Positions 19,007-27,847 of a stretch of DNA of 64,000 nt are shown here, piece after piece (position 1 is the first letter of the stretch; each line of letters opens with the position of its first letter). The translations under genes were made by a program, and so were the position numbers. The DNA comes from Streptomyces griseus (GTDB lineage: Bacteria; Actinomycetota; Actinomycetes; Nanopelagicales; Nanopelagicaceae). The stretch lies in NCBI GenBank assembly GCA_945865365.1, contig CAMBDL010000005.1, positions 31,221 through 95,220 on the forward strand, given 5' to 3'. The notes beneath the pieces were generated by a model. That model saw nothing but the letters and a program-made list of their open reading frames with translations, was not told the origin of the DNA and did not search any database.

Positions 19007-19048
19007 ATGGCTCCAGTCCTTTCAGGTACCGGGCGAGGTGTTTAAAGT

Positions 19049-19504
19049 TTACGACGATTCTGGCAATTGTGCCAAAAGCTCACTAATTCGCCCGTGAGTG
19101 AGCAGGATTGCATCTGGGTCGACTTCAAGCCACGGTTCTAAAACAAATCGACGCTCATGAGCTCTTGGGTGCGGCAGTTGTAACTCATCACTGCCGCTCA
19201 CTATAGATCCGTACTGAATTAAATCTAAGTCTATTGTTCGAGGGCCCCACCGTTCATTGCGCTGCCGATGTAACGCTTTTTCAATCCCATGCATTACTGA
19301 CAATAACTCCAGTGCTGGAAGTTCACTTTCCACAATGCATACTGCATTTACATAATCTGGTTGCTCTGGTCCACCAACTGGAGCGGTTGTGTAATAACTG
19401 GAAACTTCAAGTACATCAGTTGCTTCTTGCAGTAGCGCAATTGCAATATCTAGATTCTCCTTAGGGTCACCTAGATTTGCACCTAGTGCAATTACTGCTT
19501 TCAT
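19049..19504 (-). CDS. folK: 2-amino-4-hydroxy-6-hydroxymethyldihydropteridine pyrophosphokinase
   Basis: A 151-residue HPPK transferring pyrophosphate from ATP to the pterin in folate synthesis. Signatures are IALGANLGDPKENLD at the start, TTAPVGGPEQPDYVNAV, and the family motif RWGPRTIDLDLIQYG with catalytic Asp residues, followed by LPHPRAHERRFVLEP. Its ATG overlaps the folB stop by 4 bp. It is the last gene of the compact folE-folP-folB-folK run. Confidence 0.95.
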   Translation of the reverse strand: MKAVIALGANLGDPKENLDIAIALLQEATDVLEVSSYYTTAPVGGPEQPDYVNAVCIVESELPALELLSVMHGIEKALHRQRNERWGPRTIDLDLIQYGSIVSGSDELQLPHPRAHERRFVLEPWLEVDPDAILLTHGRISELLAQLPESS

Positions 19505-19863
19505 CGCGTTCGAGTAATCGTAACTGCAATATCGCTAACTTTTACACCAACAGGGGCTTGGGGCTTATGAACCGTTATTGAAACTTCCAGAACTTTTTCT
19601 TGCGTGCTCAGAATCTTCTCCGCAATACGTCCAGCTAGTTTTTCAATCAATGAAACGGGATCGCTAGTTATCTCATTTACTACTAACTCAGTAATGAGGC
19701 CATAGTTAACGGTATCTTCTATGTCATCACTTATTGATGCAGCTAATAAGTCCACTCGCATAGAAACATCAACGAAAAAATCCTGACCCTTTGTGCGCTC
19801 GTGATCAAAGAGACCGTGATAGCCATAGCCATGGATTCGCGTTATAAGTATTAAGTCGTTCAT
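19501..19863 (-). CDS. folB: dihydroneopterin aldolase
   Basis: A 120-residue enzyme converting dihydroneopterin to hydroxymethyldihydropterin and glycolaldehyde. Visible features are HGYGYHGLFDHERTKGQDFFVDV (active-site Glu and Tyr region), the NYGLITELV segment and the conserved lysine in VHKPQAPVGV near the C-terminus. It overlaps folP and folK by 4 bp on each side, indicating a coupled operon. Confidence 0.94.
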   Translation of the reverse strand: MNDLILITRIHGYGYHGLFDHERTKGQDFFVDVSMRVDLLAASISDDIEDTVNYGLITELVVNEITSDPVSLIEKLAGRIAEKILSTQEKVLEVSITVHKPQAPVGVKVSDIAVTITRTR

Positions 19864-20615
19864 GCTGAAAGCGCATCCTTGTGAGGTTTCACAGAATGAA
19901 CTCTAACTCCCCAGATTCCACTCGTGGAAAGGGTTTTGGTGAGCGCAACTGAAGCGGCTTCACGCTCATCGGGCGTATCGGAACCTAAGAAACGTTTGCG
20001 TGAGCCGCCTACTAGTACGGGGTACCCACGCTCTACAAATTTCTCTATGTTATTAATGATTTCCCAGTTGTGATCAGCGTTTTTAGCAAAGCCAATGCCT
20101 GGGTCGATAATCAAATTATCTTTACTAATCCCAGCTTCTATTGCAGCAGAGATTCGTAACTCTAATTCATTGATTACATCGGCGACGACATTTTCATAAG
20201 TTGCCATCGAGTTCATATCTTTGGACTGTCCACGCCAATGCATTGCAATGTAAGGGAGCTTTAAATCTGCCACAGCTGCAAGCATCTCTGGATCGGCTAA
20301 TCCTGCACTGACATCATTAATAATCCTCGCACCAGCAGCTACCGCCGCACGCGCCGTACTGGCACGCATCGTATCGATGCTTATCGTCACTCCAAGTTTT
20401 GATAACTCACTAATCACCGGAATAACTCGACTTAATTCCTCGGCCTCATTAACCCGGTCCGCACCCGGCCGAGTGGATTCACCGCCAATATCAATAATGT
20501 CAACGCCCTCTGAAATCATTTCGATTCCACGCTGAAGCGCCGCTTCTACAGAGTTATGTCGACCACCATCTGCAAATGAATCTGGTGTGACGTTGAGAAT
20601 TCCCATGATAATCAT
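19860..20615 (-). CDS. folP: dihydropteroate synthase
   Basis: A 251-residue TIM-barrel enzyme condensing the pterin pyrophosphate with p-aminobenzoate, the sulfonamide target. Signatures: GILNVTPDSFADGG, IDIGGESTRPGADRV, ISIDTMRAS, INDVSAG, DPGIGFAKNADHNW and LVGGSRKRF. The start could be ATG 20615 or the in-frame ATG three codons later. AGGT lies upstream in the 5-bp gap region after folE. It is somewhat short but all conserved loops are present. Confidence 0.95.
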   Translation of the reverse strand: MIIMGILNVTPDSFADGGRHNSVEAALQRGIEMISEGVDIIDIGGESTRPGADRVNEAEELSRVIPVISELSKLGVTISIDTMRASTARAAVAAGARIINDVSAGLADPEMLAAVADLKLPYIAMHWRGQSKDMNSMATYENVVADVINELELRISAAIEAGISKDNLIIDPGIGFAKNADHNWEIINNIEKFVERGYPVLVGGSRKRFLGSDTPDEREAASVALTKTLSTSGIWGVRVHSVKPHKDALSA

Positions 20616-20620
20616 GGTCG

Positions 20621-21223
20621 TTACCTATGCGTAATAAGACTAATGGCTTCAGCACGAGTCGCAGCATTCTGTAACGCACCTCGTACGGCACTTGTAGTTG
20701 TGCGTGCGTGAGACTTTTTAACTCCACGCATTGACATACACAGATGTTCGCAGTCAATTATCACAATGACTCCAAGTGGATCAAGGATGTCAACAAGTGC
20801 ATCAGCGATCTGGGTTGTTAAGCGCTCTTGAACCTGTGGCCGTTTTGCATATACATCTACCAACCGCGCTAACTTTGATAGACCAGTGATTTTGCCACGT
20901 GGTATATAGCCGATATGGGCCACCCCGTGAAAAGGCGTTAAATGGTGCTCGCAGTGCGAAAACACTTCAATATCGCGGACAATTACCAGCTCTTCGTGGC
21001 CAATATCAAAAGTTGTCGTCAAGACGTCCTCCGGTGATTGCCACAGACCACCAAAATTCTCTTTCATTGCCCGTGCAACTCGAGCAGGTGTTTCTTTTAG
21101 ACCATCGCGATCTGGATCTTCACCAAGGGCAAGTAAGAGCTCGCGAACCGCTTTCTCTGCGCGCTCTTGATCATATGGTCCCGATGCACGGCCATCGGTA
21201 ACCGATACTTTATTAATCGTCAC
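20621..21223 (-). CDS. folE: GTP cyclohydrolase I
   Basis: A 200-residue type I enzyme opening folate synthesis from GTP. Zinc and active-site residues are visible in [21 protein letters not shown] and [12 protein letters not shown]. The GTG start overlaps the 3' end of ftsH by 11 bp. ftsH-folE-folP-folB-folK is the conserved actinobacterial order. Confidence 0.96.
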   Translation of the reverse strand: MTINKVSVTDGRASGPYDQERAEKAVRELLLALGEDPDRDGLKETPARVARAMKENFGGLWQSPEDVLTTTFDIGHEELVIVRDIEVFSHCEHHLTPFHGVAHIGYIPRGKITGLSKLARLVDVYAKRPQVQERLTTQIADALVDILDPLGVIVIIDCEHLCMSMRGVKKSHARTTTSAVRGALQNAATRAEAISLITHR

Positions 21224-23273
21224 TTGTAGCCTTCTTGCGACGTGTTGGTTTCTTAACTTCCACTACTAACTCTGCACGAGCCGGAACTTCCACTGGAGGC
21301 TCTTCAGATGGAATACGAGTAATAGAACCTGTCCATGCAGGACGTGCGGTAACAGACTTTACTTTCTTAAAGATACGAGCAATTTCTTCTTTATTTAATG
21401 TCTCTTTATCAAGGAGCTCCAATACCATCTCATCTAAAACTTTGCGATTTGCAACCAAGATATCAAAAGCCTCTTGGTGTGCATTTTCAATTAGATTACG
21501 GATTTCGCGATCTACAATTCCGGCAATATTTTCTGAATAGTCGCGCTGATGACCATAGTCACGACCCATAAATGGAGCATCGCTATCGGCGCCTAATTTA
21601 ATTGCACCAATTGCTTCAGTCATTCCATATTGGGTGACCATCGCACGAGCGAGGGCAGTTGCTTTCTCAATATCATTTGAGGCACCAGTAGATGGATCGT
21701 GAAAGATTAACTCTTCAGCGGCACGGCCACCAAGTGAGTAAGCCAGCTGATCTAGCAACTGATTACGCGTTACGGAATAGCGATCTTCATCGGGAAGAAT
21801 CATGGTGTAACCAAGAGCTCGGCCTCGAGGCATGATGGTGATTTTATGAACTGGATCAGTGTGTGGCAGCGCATGGGCTACAAGTGCATGCCCGCCTTCA
21901 TGATAGGCCGTTACGCGCCGCTCATCATCACTCATGATGCGTGATTTACGTTGCGGACCCGCCATTACGCGATCGATTGCTTCATCAAGTTCAAAGTTAG
22001 AGATTTCCTTTTTTTCTTCGCGAGCAGTTAATAGCGCGGCCTCATTTAGAACATTGGCAAGATCGGCGCCAGTAAATCCTGGTGTGCGTCGTGCATAGTC
22101 GACAAGTTTTACATCTGAACTAAGAGGTTTGTTCTTTACGTGTACTGCCAAGATAGCTTCACGTCCCTTTAGATCTGGTCGATCAACTGCAATCTGTCGA
22201 TCAAAGCGACCTGGACGCAAAAGTGCAGGATCTAAAACATCCGGGCGATTAGTGGCTGCGATAAGAATAACTTGTGTATTCTCTTCAAAGCCATCCATCT
22301 CAACTAGTAACTGATTAAGCGTTTGTTCACGTTCGTCGTGACCGCCACCCATACCAGCACCTCGTTGACGACCGACTGCATCAATCTCATCAACAAAGAC
22401 TATTGATGGTGAATTCTCTTTAGCTTGGTTGAAGAGATCTCGCACACGTGCGGCACCTACACCCACAAACATTTCAACAAAGTCAGAGCCTGAAATTGAG
22501 TAGAAGGGAACGCCAGCCTCTCCCGCAACTGCACGAGCAAGAAGTGTCTTACCGGTTCCTGGAGGGCCAAAAAGTAAAACTCCCTTTGGAATTTTTGCAC
22601 CAAGTGCACCGTACTTATCTGGGTTAGCTAGGAAGTCCTTTATCTCTTCAAGTTCGGCGATTGCTTCATCGGCGCCAGCTACATCTTTAAAAGTAGTCTT
22701 TGGAACATCGTTGGTTTGCAGTTTGGCTCGAGAGCGCCCAAATTGAAATACTTTATTTCCACCCTGGGCCTGACTCATCATCCAGAAGAAGAGGAAGCCA
22801 ATTAATAGGAATGGAACTATAGAAAATAGGAACGAGACCAGAAGGGACTGTGAAGGGACCCTTACATTCCAGCCTTTTGAGGGCGGATTTGAGGTTAAAG
22901 CATCGACCAAAGTTGGCTCTTGGCGCGCCACATAAGAGGCCTCTACTTTCGAGGCTCCTTTTATCGTTGTTCCGGTTCGCAGAATCAATCGAATCTTCTG
23001 ATCTTTATCCACGATTTCAGCTGATTCAACTTGAGACTGTGAAATAGCATCGAGTGCTTGTGAGGTTTCAATCTGCGTATAACGATTTCCTGCAGATGTT
23101 ATTTGTCCAAAGATAGAAACTGAAAATATTGCTACAAGAATCCAAAAAAGTGGTCCACGAAAGATTCGACCTGCACGAGTAGTAGGCTTTTTAGATGCAG
23201 AATTCCCAGCAAAACTCTTCTTAAGCGGTGTTTTTTTTGCTGGTTTCTTTAGTGACTTCTTTGTTTCAGACAT
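21213..23273 (-). CDS. ftsH: ATP-dependent zinc metalloprotease FtsH
   Basis: A 686-residue membrane AAA+ protease degrading misfolded and regulatory proteins. A Lys-rich cytosolic N-terminus is followed by two transmembrane segments ([15 protein letters not shown] and [20 protein letters not shown]). The AAA module has [26 protein letters not shown] and the second region of homology [19 protein letters not shown]. The zinc site is [10 protein letters not shown] with a downstream Asp ligand. The tail ([11 protein letters not shown]) is charged. Upstream on the same strand are hpt and tilS. Confidence 0.97.
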   Translation of the reverse strand: MSETKKSLKKPAKKTPLKKSFAGNSASKKPTTRAGRIFRGPLFWILVAIFSVSIFGQITSAGNRYTQIETSQALDAISQSQVESAEIVDKDQKIRLILRTGTTIKGASKVEASYVARQEPTLVDALTSNPPSKGWNVRVPSQSLLVSFLFSIVPFLLIGFLFFWMMSQAQGGNKVFQFGRSRAKLQTNDVPKTTFKDVAGADEAIAELEEIKDFLANPDKYGALGAKIPKGVLLFGPPGTGKTLLARAVAGEAGVPFYSISGSDFVEMFVGVGAARVRDLFNQAKENSPSIVFVDEIDAVGRQRGAGMGGGHDEREQTLNQLLVEMDGFEENTQVILIAATNRPDVLDPALLRPGRFDRQIAVDRPDLKGREAILAVHVKNKPLSSDVKLVDYARRTPGFTGADLANVLNEAALLTAREEKKEISNFELDEAIDRVMAGPQRKSRIMSDDERRVTAYHEGGHALVAHALPHTDPVHKITIMPRGRALGYTMILPDEDRYSVTRNQLLDQLAYSLGGRAAEELIFHDPSTGASNDIEKATALARAMVTQYGMTEAIGAIKLGADSDAPFMGRDYGHQRDYSENIAGIVDREIRNLIENAHQEAFDILVANRKVLDEMVLELLDKETLNKEEIARIFKKVKSVTARPAWTGSITRIPSEEPPVEVPARAELVVEVKKPTRRKKATSDD

Positions 23274-23300
23274 ATTCCGTAATTCTCGTTTCGTGAGTTC

Positions 23301-23852
23301 TTATGAATACATGTGCTTGGCAAGCACTGCAATAAATGGAAGGTTGCGATAATTTTCATCAAAGTCCAAACCGTAACCAACTACGAAATCTGGTGGAATC
23401 TCAAATCCTACATATTTGACTGCAACCTCAACTTTGGCAGCGTCGGGCTTTCGCAAAATAGAGAGAATCTCTACGCTTTCGGCTCCGCGTGACTCTAAAT
23501 TAGCTTTTAACCAAGAAAGTGTTAACCCTGAATCAACAATATCTTCAACGATTAAAACATTGCGACCGGTGATATCTCTATCTAAATCTTTTAGGATGCG
23601 AACAACACCGCTTGATTTTGTACCAGAGCCATAAGAAGAAACTGCCATCCAATCCATCTCAACATGGCGTTGCAATGCGCGCGAAAGATCTGCCATCGCC
23701 ATGACTGCACCTTTGAGCACGCCAATTAATAGGAGATCTCTACCTTCGTAATCTTTATCAACGCGTGCAGCTAGCTCAATAATTTTGGCTTGCAGCTCAT
23801 CCTCAGTGACAACGACCCGTTCGATGTCCTTCTCTACTCCTGCTAAATCCAC
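23301..23852 (-). CDS. hpt: hypoxanthine phosphoribosyltransferase
   Basis: A 183-residue purine salvage enzyme (hypoxanthine/guanine to IMP/GMP). The PRPP loop is VLIVEDIVDSGLTLSWL, with LLIGVLKGAVMAMADL near the N-terminus and FVVGYGLDFDENYRNLP at the C-terminus. An in-frame ATG at 23906 would add 18 residues, but the GTG at 23852 has a strong GGGGAG 4-10 nt upstream, lies 13 bp after the tilS stop, and gives the usual family length, so I prefer it. It sits between tilS and ftsH, the classic bacterial order. Confidence 0.93.
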   Translation of the reverse strand: MDLAGVEKDIERVVVTEDELQAKIIELAARVDKDYEGRDLLLIGVLKGAVMAMADLSRALQRHVEMDWMAVSSYGSGTKSSGVVRILKDLDRDITGRNVLIVEDIVDSGLTLSWLKANLESRGAESVEILSILRKPDAAKVEVAVKYVGFEIPPDFVVGYGLDFDENYRNLPFIAVLAKHMYS

Positions 23853-23865
23853 GCCGGCTCCCCTG

Positions 23866-24822
23866 CTAGTGATGTAAGAGCGAAAGTCTGCCCGAAAAAC
23901 GTCCAACCTTCACACCACCTGGCAGATGCGCCTCTGCCTGCCCATTCCACGCGGTTATCAGCGCCTCAACTGCACTTACATGCTCGGCGGTAACCGATCC
24001 ACCAGGGGCTCCTGCGGCATAGATAGCCATCCGGATAATTCGGCTTCTAATCGCCTTGGGAAGATTGTGGAGGTGATCACAATCAAGATCTGCAAGATCC
24101 AACGAGGCGGCTTCACGCTCTGCCCATTCATCGAGGGCATCGGCATCATGGCGCAGAAGTTCGGCGCTTCGAGCTAGGGCTTGCGAAATTCCAGGTCCAA
24201 TTGCAGCTTCTAGCGCTGGCAAGGCCTGAGTTCGAACACGCACTCGGGCAAAAGTGGTGTCCTGATTGTGCGGATCACTCCATGGGGTTAATCCGATTTC
24301 AGCACACACGTTTTCAGTTTCACTTCTAGTAATTGAAAGTAGTGGACGGATATAGATTCCATTGTGTGGTGCCATTGCAGAGAGTGAACGTGTTCCAGAT
24401 CCACGAGCAAGGCCAAGTAACACTCCTTCGGCTTGATCATTGTGTGTGTGACCCAAGAAAACTGCAACTGCTCCTAGTTTTTCACTCGCTTTATTTAACG
24501 CCTCATAGCGTGCACTTCGTGCAGATGCCTCTAATCCATCAGTGATAGTTACAACAACTTTCTCAATTGTTGTTGTAATTCCTAAGGTGATCATCTGCTC
24601 TGCAACTTTCGATGCTTGTTCGGCAGAACCGCTTTGTAACTGGTGATCAATGGTCACAGCATGTACGTTGATCGCTAATTTCTTTGCTTCAACCGACAAG
24701 GCGTATGCGAGTGCAAGTGAATCGGCGCCGCCAGATACGGCAACAACTACATAGTCGCCGGCTTCAAATTTTTCTAGCCATGGGCGTACCGCACTTCTAA
24801 TAGATGGCAGGTGCGATGTCAT
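23866..24822 (-). CDS. tilS: tRNA(Ile)-lysidine synthase
   Basis: A 318-residue N-type ATP pyrophosphatase that modifies C34 of the minor isoleucine tRNA. The PP-loop is VAVSGGADSLALAYAL, followed by IDHQLQSGS, GHTHNDQAEGVLLGLARGSG and IRPLLSITRSE, the TilS core. The C-terminal domain is short, as in Actinobacteria. The ATG follows TAGTCT by exactly 6 nt; the TAG of this box is the stop codon of the upstream NlpC/P60 gene. Confidence 0.95.
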   Translation of the reverse strand: MTSHLPSIRSAVRPWLEKFEAGDYVVVAVSGGADSLALAYALSVEAKKLAINVHAVTIDHQLQSGSAEQASKVAEQMITLGITTTIEKVVVTITDGLEASARSARYEALNKASEKLGAVAVFLGHTHNDQAEGVLLGLARGSGTRSLSAMAPHNGIYIRPLLSITRSETENVCAEIGLTPWSDPHNQDTTFARVRVRTQALPALEAAIGPGISQALARSAELLRHDADALDEWAEREAASLDLADLDCDHLHNLPKAIRSRIIRMAIYAAGAPGGSVTAEHVSAVEALITAWNGQAEAHLPGGVKVGRFSGRLSLLHH

Positions 24823-24828
24823 GCGATA

Positions 24829-24834
24829 AGACTA
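24829..24834 (-). promoter_or_regulatory. -10 box TAGTCT for leaderless tilS mRNA
   Basis: TAGTCT (minus strand 24834-24829), then TATCGC, then ATG at 24822. Its first three bases are also the stop codon of the upstream NlpC/P60 gene. Confidence 0.55.
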
Positions 24835-26034
24835 GACCCGGCCACCAAATGGCATAAGTCCCTTAACGCTGTAAATACTTGAGTACAGCAAGCCCGCATT
24901 CTTTGAATTAGCTTCCCACATCATGCCGTTGCCTGCATAAATTGTGATGTGATGGATGGTTGAAATACTTCCCTTGTATGAATAAAACAAGAGATCTCCT
25001 GGTACTAAGGCGTTGAGGGAAACATGCTTGGTGTATCCCGAATACAGCGCTGAGTTGAGGCGATCCCAATTTGGCCAACCAAGCCCAGCGTATTTGTAGG
25101 CTGCATAAACTAGGCCCGAACAGTCGAACGTATTTGGTCCTTGCGTGCCCCATACATATGGTTTTCTGGCAAGAACTTGTTTCTTTGCAAACTCAACGGC
25201 TTTTAATCGCTGTGCTTCAGAGGTACGAATCGTTGAGCGACCCTTGAAGCCAATGTCTGGCCAGATCTTTGCTTGTCCCGTGGTCTGTGTTGCTTGATTA
25301 GCTTGCGCCTCTTCTAGGAGTGCAAGTTGTCGCTGTTGCTCCAAAGTTATTCTAACTTTACGTGCACTCAATAACTCTTTCATCAACTGATCTTGAATCT
25401 TTTGCAACTTGGCAACTTCCTTAGCTTGCGCAGCTTTGGCTTCGTCTGCAACTTTTTTAGCTGCCGCAACTTTATCTGTCGCCTTTTGTTGAACAATTTT
25501 CGCCTCATCGGCAGCTTTCTTCGCTGCGCGTGCAATGACTTCTGCAGCCTTAAATCTTTCAAGTGCAACTGTGTTCTTTGAACCTAAAGTGCTGAGAGTG
25601 CTGAGTTGATCCATTAAATCCTGTGGACCATTTGCGCTAAGCAACGGTTCGATGTCGCTCATATTTCCGCCAAGAATGTATGCATTGGCCGCTAGTTTTC
25701 CAATAACTCTATGCGCCTCTTCTACTGCAGCTGCAGTTTCAGCGGCATACTGTGCGGCCACTCGCGCGGCCGCTTCGGCAATAACTAACTCTCTTTGGGC
25801 TTGTATATAAAGGGCAGTTGCGGCATTGGCTTTTGCAGTAAGCGTGCGCAAACTTTGATTAGCGGCCGCTAACTGTGCTGCTTGAGCATCGGCGGCTTTC
25901 TTTTTCGCAGCTTCAGCCTTCTTTGCAGCTTCAATTTGGGCCAATGTTGGTTTTGGGGTCTTGGCCACAGCCGGCGCTGTTGACAGCGTCAGAATGGCGA
26001 TCAGAGCACATGAAACCGCTCGATATTTTTTCAA
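24832..26034 (-). CDS. secreted NlpC/P60 family peptidoglycan hydrolase (RipA/RpfB-system like)
   Basis: A 400-residue exported cell-wall endopeptidase. Signal peptide residues 1-24 (MKKYRAVSCALIAILTLSTA, AVA cleavage). Residues about 30-250 form a long Ala/Lys/Glu coiled coil. The NlpC/P60 domain at 275-400 has catalytic Cys305 in TFDCSGLVYAAY and His362 in HHITIYAGNG. Such enzymes cleave D-Glu-mDAP bonds in stem peptides, and the coiled coil usually keeps them autoinhibited or binds partners. The start is TTG, supported by GGAGGT with 6-nt spacing and by the signal peptide. A candidate -10 TATTCT lies at 26066-26061. Confidence 0.92.
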   Translation of the reverse strand: MKKYRAVSCALIAILTLSTAPAVAKTPKPTLAQIEAAKKAEAAKKKAADAQAAQLAAANQSLRTLTAKANAATALYIQAQRELVIAEAAARVAAQYAAETAAAVEEAHRVIGKLAANAYILGGNMSDIEPLLSANGPQDLMDQLSTLSTLGSKNTVALERFKAAEVIARAAKKAADEAKIVQQKATDKVAAAKKVADEAKAAQAKEVAKLQKIQDQLMKELLSARKVRITLEQQRQLALLEEAQANQATQTTGQAKIWPDIGFKGRSTIRTSEAQRLKAVEFAKKQVLARKPYVWGTQGPNTFDCSGLVYAAYKYAGLGWPNWDRLNSALYSGYTKHVSLNALVPGDLLFYSYKGSISTIHHITIYAGNGMMWEANSKNAGLLYSSIYSVKGLMPFGGRV

Positions 26035-26040
26035 TTAAAG

Positions 26041-26066
26041 ACCTCCGGGGGAAGGGCTTAAGAATA
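26041..26066 (-). promoter_or_regulatory. promoter -10 (TATTCT) and strong SD for TTG-started NlpC/P60 gene
   Basis: GGAGGT (26046-26041) precedes the TTG at 26034 by 6 nt, deciding this unusual start. TATTCT at 26066-26061 would give a leader of roughly 20 nt. Confidence 0.45.
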
Positions 26067-26109
26067 AATGAGGGAACTTAGAAAAGCTTGGTAATACGTG
26101 CTGGTGTCT

Positions 26110-26916
26110 CTAATTAGATACGTCACGGCGCACAAAAAGGAAAGAGGCAACTACTGAGCCAATAGCGACATAAATGCCACCGACTAAGAGCGCGTGCGAA
26201 TATTCAATACCGGTGCTCATTCCCCGAGGTACACCTCCAGATGCAATGGCGGAAAGCTGCGCACCGGGCATCCAATCTTGCAGTGAGTTTTTCACTGCAA
26301 TCAGCAGATTCTCAACGATTAGCAGCCAGAGAACTCCAAATGAAATCGCACTTATTGGGGAGCGAAGCAATAACCCTAAGACCATGCCTATAGTTCCGAA
26401 GCCAATGACTGAAATAACTATATTAATGAAGCTTGTAAATAAAGCATGCCGTCCATCGCTACCAAACCACAACTCTGTTGAAACTTTGGCACGTGGTGCC
26501 AAAATTACTGAGGCACTAATACTGACAATGGCCGATAAAATAATCATTACGAGTGCGAAAAGTTTCATGGCGATAAATTTACCGGCGAGAATGCGTAAGC
26601 GTCCTGGTTGTCGTACTAATAAATTGCGTAATGTGCCATAGGTATATTCCTGTGCAGTTTGCGCAGCAAAAACACAAAGTGCAATTATTCCTAAGAAGCC
26701 ACCGACGCTGCTAAAACCTTGAACTCCTCCTGTTGCAAGTCCTAATACTTCTCGACTTACTGTTCGACCGCGGTCTGAGTTTCCTTCTGGTGAATCAATG
26801 AGAAGAAATAGCAGCGAAGAAAAGAGTGCACTAAAGAAAACGACGGCCCCCATAGTGCCAAGAAAGAGCGTTGGGCGGCGTAATTTACGCAGCTCTGCAA
26901 AAGCTACATTCCACAT
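26110..26916 (-). CDS. ABC transporter permease (ABC-2 type)
   Basis: A 268-residue polytopic membrane protein with about six hydrophobic segments, starting LFLGTMGAVVFFSALFSSLLFLL and ending ALLVGGIYVAIGSVVASFLF. The central AQTAQEYTYGTLRNLLVRQPGR is the typical ABC-2 permease coupling region. Its start shares one base with the stop of the ATPase gene (TAATG), so the two form one exporter. The substrate (drug, lipid or peptide) is not apparent. Confidence 0.9.
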   Translation of the reverse strand: MWNVAFAELRKLRRPTLFLGTMGAVVFFSALFSSLLFLLIDSPEGNSDRGRTVSREVLGLATGGVQGFSSVGGFLGIIALCVFAAQTAQEYTYGTLRNLLVRQPGRLRILAGKFIAMKLFALVMIILSAIVSISASVILAPRAKVSTELWFGSDGRHALFTSFINIVISVIGFGTIGMVLGLLLRSPISAISFGVLWLLIVENLLIAVKNSLQDWMPGAQLSAIASGGVPRGMSTGIEYSHALLVGGIYVAIGSVVASFLFVRRDVSN

Positions 26917-27821
26917 TATTTTTCACCTGTCATTTCAAAGAATGTTTCTTCAAGATTTGGTAGTTGTGGAGTTAGTTGGGACAAGGTTATTCCTGCTCCA
27001 AAAGCTGCACGGTTGAATTCGATCGCCCAGGCAGCTGGACCTTCAACATGAACTGCTCCATCGCGGATTACGGCGTGATGTCCTGCAGTCTGTGCAATAG
27101 AAAGTAGTGTGACAAGATCACTTTCATTTGCACCTTTGGCGATAATTACTGGTTGCTGACTAAACATTAAATCGGCCATTTTGCCAGTAAAGACAACTTC
27201 ACCTTTTCGCAACATCACTAAGTAATCACTAATGAGTTCGAGCTCTGAGAGTAAGTGCGAAGATACAAAGACCGAGGTTCCATCATTTGCGAGTGAGCGG
27301 AGCAGCGCACGAACTTCTTGAATACCTTCGGGATCTAAACCATTAGTTGGCTCATCCAGCATTAACAGTTGTGGATTTGGCAGTAAGGCTGCCGCAATTC
27401 CTAAGCGTTGTTTCATTCCTAATGAATAAGTTTTATATTTTGATTTACCACGATCACCAAGACCAACTTGCTCAAGTAATCCCTGCACTCGATCGGTTGA
27501 GAATCCACCAAGGGCTGCTAGATAGTTTAAATTCTCTTTACCGCTTAGCGCTGGATAAAAAGCTGGTCCTTCAATCATGGCGCCAACTCGCGGCAAATAC
27601 TTTTCGGGGTGTTTAATTGACTCACCTAATATCTCACCGGTACCGCCGGTTGGGGTGATTAACCCCAACAACATGCGCATAGTGGTGGTCTTGCCTGAAC
27701 CATTTGGGCCCACAAAACCACAGATCGTCCCAAGCGGAACTTCAAAAGTTGCATGAGAAACAGCCATGCGGTCGCCATATTTCTTGCTTAAATCGGTGAC
27801 CGAGATTGCAGTGTTGGACAT
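26916..27821 (-). CDS. ABC transporter ATP-binding protein
   Basis: A 301-residue ATPase pairing with the downstream permease. Walker A is GPNGSGKTTTMRMLLG, the signature is YSLGMKQRLGIAAAL, and Walker B is LLMLDEPTNGLDPEG, followed by the H-loop VFVSSHLLSELE. The C-terminal 80 residues are the variable region of the drug/bacitracin-type exporters. ATG 27821 (MSNTAISVTDLSKKYG) is chosen because it opens the domain normally; the longer frame upstream runs into the divergent metZ gene. Only 26 bp separate the two divergent start codons. Confidence 0.93.
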   Translation of the reverse strand: MSNTAISVTDLSKKYGDRMAVSHATFEVPLGTICGFVGPNGSGKTTTMRMLLGLITPTGGTGEILGESIKHPEKYLPRVGAMIEGPAFYPALSGKENLNYLAALGGFSTDRVQGLLEQVGLGDRGKSKYKTYSLGMKQRLGIAAALLPNPQLLMLDEPTNGLDPEGIQEVRALLRSLANDGTSVFVSSHLLSELELISDYLVMLRKGEVVFTGKMADLMFSQQPVIIAKGANESDLVTLLSIAQTAGHHAVIRDGAVHVEGPAAWAIEFNRAAFGAGITLSQLTPQLPNLEETFFEMTGEK

Positions 27822-27847
27822 AGGTATTACTCTGCCACAATTATCCA

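Noticed and set aside
26174..26641. 155-codon open frame opposite the ABC permease
   Set aside because: Antisense shadow of a membrane protein gene; composition has no recognisable domain.
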